Shown here one piece after another: positions 58,181 through 64,000 of a stretch of 64,000 nucleotides of DNA. The stretch is from contig JANTQA010000023.1 in the NCBI GenBank assembly GCA_027625915.1, positions 5,952,001 to 6,016,000 of the forward strand. The letters run 5' to 3'. Under the pieces are notes generated by a model. That model was not told where the DNA came from. It was given only the letters and a program-made list of their open reading frames with translations, and ran no database searches. How positions within the stretch are numbered: the stretch's first letter is position 1; the number at the start of each line of letters is the position of its first letter. Origin of the DNA: Anaeramoeba flamelloides (Eukaryota > Metamonada > Anaeramoebidae). Position numbers and translations under genes: made by a program.

Positions 58181-60569
58181 GAAAACCAATAATTGGGGGG
58201 TTATTATGGGCACCACTGTTTATTTCTGCACGAATTAAGCAAAGAAACTTGAAGAAAAGTTTCAAAAAGAAACCCATGATTAATTTTTTTTAATTTTTTT
58301 TTTTATTATTGGTATCAAAAAGTTTATTCAAGATTGTATTCTATCTAATTTATTAAATAGAATGTAAAAATTTCAAAATAAAATATATAAATGCTTTTTT
58401 TATTTATTTATTTTACAATGGGGAATTTTTAATCTTTATTCAAATACCCCATTTTAAAACAAAATTTAATAAAAATACCTGGTAAAGAAAAAAAAATTAT
58501 TTTCAAAAAATTTAAATTATAAATATTAAACCCTTAATTAATTTGTTTCTTTTACGTAAATCTAACTCTTTATCACATTTTGATTTGGAAGTCTCAATAT
58601 CTTCTAGAACCCAATTTTTTAGTAAGTTTACAACAATAAAAATTCCAAAAATGTTAAAATATACAACCCACACCAAAAACCAAGAGGAAAAAAAAAAAAA
58701 AAATTGTAGGTTTCCAAAAGATGTATAAAATAAAAGAAATATTCTGTATAAATAATAAGTTATTTTTTATCATGTGTAAAAAAACTAAAGTTATATGTTA
58801 AAACTTTTTACTGATTAAAAAAAACAATTCCACTCATTATTTACCCCTTTGTAATATTTAAAAATATTCATGTAAGGAATAAACGGTATTTGATTAAGTT
58901 AAATGTGGTTTCAGGACAATCAAATCTACTGCTTAAATTTAAAAAATTAATAAATATTTTTTTTGTTCAATTTCCATTTTTCAAATCTTATAACACCCAC
59001 TTTTAAAAAATATATTAAGATAGAATAACTTTAATACCAAATTTTTTTACTCGTTTATTAACTTTTAAGCTAATCATATACTGTATTCAAGCAAAATAAA
59101 AAAAAAAAATTACAAAAAATAACCTGTGAAACAAAAATTTTTAAACAATATTTGAAATGATCAATATCAATATCAATAAAGTAACACTTTAAGGGGTTAG
59201 AGTCGCCATATATTTGCATATAATTAAATTCTATTGTAACAAGGGGCAGAATATTTTGGTATATATATATTTCAAATGGATCGGAAAATACTATTCTAAA
59301 TATTATTACACAATAAATTATTAGATTTTTTACTAATGATTCATAATTTAAAATTGCAATTTTTAACTTTTTTTTTTTTATTCCTTATTCAAATCTAAAA
59401 ATAGAAACTCAAAATAATAGTATTCCAGTATTTAATAATTCATATTTAGAACATCCAAAAGTTAACTATTTTTTGAATTTTTTAATGTCAATGATTAACT
59501 CGATAATCATCAACATAAAAATCTCAAATAATTTTTTTTTTTCCTTTTTCTAAAATTATAAAGATTTTTGTTAATTTTCAATAAAGTTTAAATAATTGTA
59601 AAAATAATCTCTTTGTTAATTATTGAATTTTTTTCAACCAATCAATTTTTATACTAATATATCGACATTTTGAGAGAAATCCAAGAAATATATCTTCTAA
59701 CTTTGGACTCTGAATATTGAATTAACTTTTAAATTTGTTTGAAGTACAAATTATTTTCAAAATTGTATTTTTTTAAAATAAGGATCATTTTTAATTGACG
59801 AGATAAACATATAGTACTATTTTAGTAGAAATTTTTGCCAGATATTTGAGTCATGACAAACAACAATGTGATTTACCCCCTATAACAATAGACTTTAATA
59901 TTTGGTTTCTCAATTGTCTTCACTGATCCCTTCAAAGTTGTTTGGCTATATTGAACAAAATAATTATCAAGACACACATAAAATCTTTAATGGACTTTTT
60001 GGTAAAATAATGAGTTTAGACAATAAGAATAGCACAATCCAGAAAAAAGTTATAATATTTTTTAAACTTTCTGGCTGGCACATTTGATCCTTTCTACATT
60101 TAGATCCTTTTTTGACATTTTTCAAATTTCAAATACTTGATACAAACTTTTAAGAGTATCAAAAAGGGCAGAATATAATCTTTTTACTCGATATCTCATT
60201 TTGAATTTATTTCAAATTTTTGAAAGATTAACTAAAATTTTTGTGACCTTTCAATAACCTAAAACTGTTTTTCAGAAAAAACAAAAACAAAAGTTTTTCA
60301 AACAACTTGTTAATAAAAGTTTGGATTGTAAAAACTTTTAAATTTGAAAGTTGTTGAATTTTGATCTTGTAATTCCTTTTATAATTTGGGAACAATTACA
60401 AAAAATCAACATTATTCTGAATTAAAAAAAGTAACTAGAAATGTTAAGCGATTCTTTTGAGTAAAAAAAACGATAAATTCATTTTTTGTTCAACCAATAG
60501 ATCTAAAACAACCCTTTTTCTTTTTTTTTATTTCAAAAAGATTTTGGAAATAGTTTTCACCTGGTACAA

Positions 60570-63500
60570 ATGACAACCAGGGGAACAGAATCCCAGTCAA
60601 TAGATTTACTGGTCAAAAGAAAGATCAAAGAATGTATTGAAAAACAATTGTCTGTCTTAGATTTGAGGGACATTGGGCTTGACACATTACCCAATGAGGT
60701 TGGTGCGATGTCTGATTTAAGATGGTTATATTTGGGACGTAATTATTTAAAAACAATACCTTCGGAAATTGGAAAGTTGAGCAAATGCACGTCGCTTCTT
60801 GTAGAAGAAAATGGGCTTGTCACAATCCCATCTGAGGTTGGAAAAATGAACAGGCTAATGCTTTTATCATTATCAAAGAACGACCTCAGCAAACTGCCCA
60901 ATGAAATAGGCTCTTTAATACACCTGAAGGAATTGAGACTTGATCAGAACAAACTGACAACACTGCCAAAGACCTTTAAAAAATTAATCAGTTTACAAAT
61001 CCTGAGTTTGTCAAACAACAATTTTAAAAATGTCCCAGGATGCGTTCAAGAACTCGGTTTGCTTCGTGCTCTTGATCTCGGATCCAACCAAATTCACAAG
61101 ATTCCAAGGTGGGTTTGTGATTTGTCTTCCCTTGAAGAATTGTCAATGGCTAATAACAAGATTAATTCAATTTCGGAACAAGTTTGTTGAATCAATTTTT
61201 TTTTTTTTGTTTTTTTTTTATTTTTTTGCAATTTTCCTTCTTTTTTGTTTATTTTTATTTTTTGAATAAAAAAAAAACAAAAAGAATTAGATTTTTTTCT
61301 TTTCAAATTCTTGAGAAAAGCTTGAAAATTGTAGTCAAAAAGCTTTATTAAAACAAATTATGAATGTACACTCTTGATGAACAAGAAGGAAGGAGGAACA
61401 TATTTTCAGAAACTTAAAAAAAAAGAATGAAATTTCTTTTTTTAATTTTTGGTTTTATATTAAAAAATTGTCATTGCCACAATGCAACAGAAATAAACCA
61501 GTGTTTAAAAATACTTTCTGATCTCGTTTTGGGTGTATTAAATTTTATTACACTTCTTCGAAAATTTTATTTGAATTTTAAATTTAAGGGTATAATATCT
61601 TACCTTGAATTTAACACATACTCAGGGAGCAGTCTGCCATCACTTTAGGGTGTAGTGAAATTGAACTTCTTTTGGTTGAAAAATTTCAAATCACAAAAAA
61701 AAAAACATTTAGAGAGGATCTCATTGGCAAAAAATCACAGGATCCAAAAAGACAAAAAATACAATTAACAAAAAGAAAAATTTAATTCACAGTATCTTCA
61801 ATGAAAAAATTCAAACAATATAAAACAAAAAATTCACAGGATCCAAAAAGTCAAAAAATCCAATTAGCCAAAAAAATTCTCAGTATCTTCAATGAAAAAA
61901 TTCAAATAGCCGAAAAAAAAAATTTACACAGTATCTCAATGAGAAAAAATCTAAATAACTTAAAGTTTGAAAGCACACCAATTACATAAATTCTAATAAC
62001 ATAAAAAAAACAATTTCATAGGATCTCAATAGCAAAAAACTCAATTAACAATGAAAAGTTTCACATAATCCCAATCCCCAAAAAAATCCAAAAAAGAAAA
62101 ATATAATTAATTTTTCCTTGTTTTATTATTTCCAAATTCTTAAATTTCTTCAATTTAAAAAAAATTATTTTCTTTCAGTACAAAATTAAATTACTTTGAT
62201 TCCAACCAATTTTATGGGTTTTTTGGTTAGAATGTAAATTCACTATATTTTTCAAAGTAATGATGTTGTAACATGCTTTCAGTAAAAAAATAACTCTTTT
62301 GAAAAATGAAAAAAAAAAAATCTTTGAGATCTCAAAAAGCGACAAAGAGCAGCATTTCGAAACTATCCAGTTGTTCTCAAAATTATATATTCTAAACTGA
62401 TTAAAATTAGAAATTGAGTGTGTCTCTTTGGCGTTTTTTTCTAAAAATGACCCAGTTTTTCATTATTGATTACCTTGAAAAATTAATCATGCATCACACG
62501 TTGCGATTTGTTTTTAATTGGTATTATACACTCATAAAAATTACAAATTTTTCAATTTCAGACATTTTTTTTTTTCACTGTAATGACTCGATCTTTAAAC
62601 GTGAAATTTTTTTGAAAATATCTGACTAAATTTATTGATCAAACATATAACTTGAAAAGGCACTTAATTAAGAAATTGAAACTACTAAAATTTATATCAT
62701 CTAAAAGTGAATTATTTCAACAAATTATATTAAAATAACAAAAACAATGCCAATACTTTCAACATTAATCAATTTTTTAATCTCTAAAATTTGTTTTACT
62801 TTCTTCTTCTTCTTTAATTTTTTTTTTTATCTTTTGTTTGTTATTTCTTTATTCTCCTAATATAAAAGATTTTTAAATTAGAAAATTTAACGAGGATTTC
62901 ATTGGATCATAATTGTTTAACTTATTTACCATCGGAAATCGGATTTTTGCCTTCTTTATTGGAATTAGAATTGTCTTACAATGATTTAACATTTCTACCA
63001 GAAACAATTGGTAATCTAACTTCGTTACAAATATTCCAAATCAACAATAATAAGTTAGGTGTCTTGCCATCTTCTATTGGGTCTCTTATTTCGCTGAGGG
63101 TATTATTATTAAATAATAATTATTTATTTTCGTTGCCACCAACAATTGGTAAATTAATTCATTTAAATATTTTAAGATTAGACAACAATGAATTACAAAC
63201 GATACCAAAAGAAATTGGTGGATGTGTTTCTCTAGTTGAAATAAATTTAAATAACAACCCCTCAATAATTCTTCCTTCGGCAATTGGGAATTTAAAACTA
63301 TTGGAAAAATTTCTTGTTTCGCACAGTGCGATTGAATCATTACTTTTTAAAATTGGTTCAAGTATCCATTTAGCACAATTGTACCCCTCAATTCAGCAAG
63401 AAAAATATATTGAATTTGAATTATTTAAAAAGGAAATGAAAATGAAAAGAGAAAAGGAAAGAGAAAGAGAAAGACAAGTAATTAAGGAAAATAAAAAACG

Positions 63501-64000
63501 CAAAGAAAAAAAGGAATTCACAATAAATGAAAAGAAATATCCAAAAGGGAACAATAAAAATGGATATAATGGATTTATTAATAATAATGATAATTTCAAT
63601 TATAATAATAATTTTAATATTAATAATAACAAAAACGAAAAGAAAAAGAAAAACGAAAAGAAAAATAATAATAATTTAGATTTGTTATTAAATGATTTTT
63701 CACTCTCTAATTTGTTAAATCAAAATAATATTGAAAATATTAATTATCATAATAACAATAATTTAAATTTTTTTAATAATCAATTTAAGGAAAATAATTT
63801 TTTTAACAATAATTTAAATAAAAATAATAATGACAAAGACGATAATGAATTAAATAATTTAATTTTTTCAGTAAAAAAATTATTAATAGATCCAATACCA
63901 ATTAAAAAAACAAATAACAACAATTGGAATAATAATACAGTTAATATTGATAATTTAGAAAAACTTTTATCTGATATAGGTATTGGAAAAAGAAATAATG
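60570..64000 (+). CDS. Leucine-rich-repeat protein with charged, Asn-rich tail; runs off window
   Basis: Exon 1 is 60570-61181. Exon 2 starts at 62869 and is still open at the window end. The visible protein is about 581 residues. After 40 residues, about thirteen LRRs of 22-23 residues follow the pattern LxxLxLxxNxLxxLPxEIGxLxx, for example LRWLYLGRNYLKTIPSEIGK. This is the SHOC2/plant intracellular Ras-group class, which usually scaffolds signalling complexes. The splice falls inside one repeat and restores it exactly (NNKINSISEQ joined to IFKLENLTRISLDHN), which fixes the acceptor at AAAAG before 62869. After the LRRs comes a coiled, charged segment (KKEMKMKREKEREREREREQ-like), then a long Asn-rich tail. 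No kinase or GTPase domain is seen before the window ends. Confidence 0.88.
61182..62868 (+). other. 1.69 kb intron of the LRR gene
   Basis: Donor GTTTGT, acceptor AATATAAAAG. It is the longest intron in the window. It contains a degenerate tandem array at about 61700-62090. A 73-codon frame at 61427-61648 starts with a signal-peptide-like stretch (MKFLFLIFGFILKNCHC) but has no other support. Confidence 0.75.
61700..62090 (+). repeat. Degenerate tandem array in intron
   Basis: Units of roughly 45 and 90 bp are built from TTCACAGGATCCAAAAAG, CAAAAAATCCAATTA and CAGTATCTTCAATGAAAAAA. These recur four to six times with growing divergence toward the 3' side. Confidence 0.7.

Larger units (their letters stand above)
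55164..60569. other. Gene-poor stretch with family C element
   Basis: Holds T30 (about 55962-55990), A-rich blocks (57375-57450), a family C element (57022-57572) and a partial ~970 bp repeat (57840-58180). A coding-like fragment at 59902-60087 reads LVSQLSSLIPSKLFGYIEQN and continues to SGWHI; it has no ATG and I recognise no family. Bases 58120-58260 are locally less A/T-rich without a usable frame. Confidence 0.55.

Noticed and set aside
61427-61648. Small secreted-protein-like frame inside the LRR intron
   Set aside because: Signal-peptide-like starts arise easily from T-rich sequence. There is no supporting splice, repeat or homology evidence.
1-64000. tRNA, rRNA, CRISPR array or retroelement
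   Set aside because: No tRNA B-box with a matching cloverleaf, no rRNA core words, no regularly spaced repeats with unique spacers, and no reverse-transcriptase or LTR signature were recognised by eye. A covariance-model and profile scan would be decisive.

Overview
The window is very AT-rich (by eye, not counted) eukaryotic nuclear DNA. It carries spliced protein genes separated by long gene-poor stretches full of A/T homopolymers. Genes have GT..AG introns (19 inferred here, about 85-320 nt with two over 1 kb). Proteins carry long Asn-, Glu-, Lys- and Arg/Asp/Glu-rich low-complexity runs. The families present (uS3, eL6, UTP3/SAS10, ARS2, casein kinase 1, ENTH, gamma-glutamyl hydrolase) are general eukaryotic housekeeping families. 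This suggests a free-living amoeboid or flagellated protist, and the RERERE/NNNN style resembles dictyostelids or Anaeramoeba. I cannot fix the species from sequence alone.

Layout: 1-1160 MITE-like repeats and a stray exon-like segment; 1180-1914 (-) gamma-glutamyl hydrolase; 1915-6499 repeats; 6500-7228 (-) six-helix membrane protein; 7229-11325 repeats with three terminal-inverted-repeat elements; 11326-12507 (+) uS3; 12508-16775 repeats with a 790 bp foldback; 16776-18254 (+) NOL8-like RRM protein; 18255-23328 repeats; 23329-25048 (+) casein kinase 1; 25049-27757 repeats; 27758-28399 (+) basic Asn-rich protein; 28400-33830 dense repeats; 33831-34582 (+) eL6; 35863-39053 (-) UTP3/SAS10; 39054-44396 repeats and a Tc1/mariner relic; 44397-45650 (+) RS/RE-rich protein; 45651-50247 repeats and hairpins; 50248-52309 (+) ARS2/Serrate; 53956-55163 (+) ENTH protein; 55164-60569 repeats; 60570 to window end (+) leucine-rich-repeat protein.

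Functionally the genes are a housekeeping assortment, not an operon-like system. Four belong to ribosome structure or biogenesis (uS3, eL6, UTP3, NOL8-like). Two relate to nuclear RNA handling (ARS2, RS-rich protein). Others cover membrane traffic (ENTH, membrane protein with sorting-like tail), signalling (CK1) and folate/lysosome metabolism (GGH). Several genes only become visible when exons are joined across introns; the ENTH gene and the 5' halves of CK1, eL6 and UTP3 are the clearest cases.

I did not find a convincing new multi-gene system. The most interesting material is the population of short inverted-repeat elements (at least four families, several with TA target duplications), a large near-perfect foldback, two microRNA-precursor-like hairpins, and an A7 run inside UTP3 where the reading frame shifts by -1.
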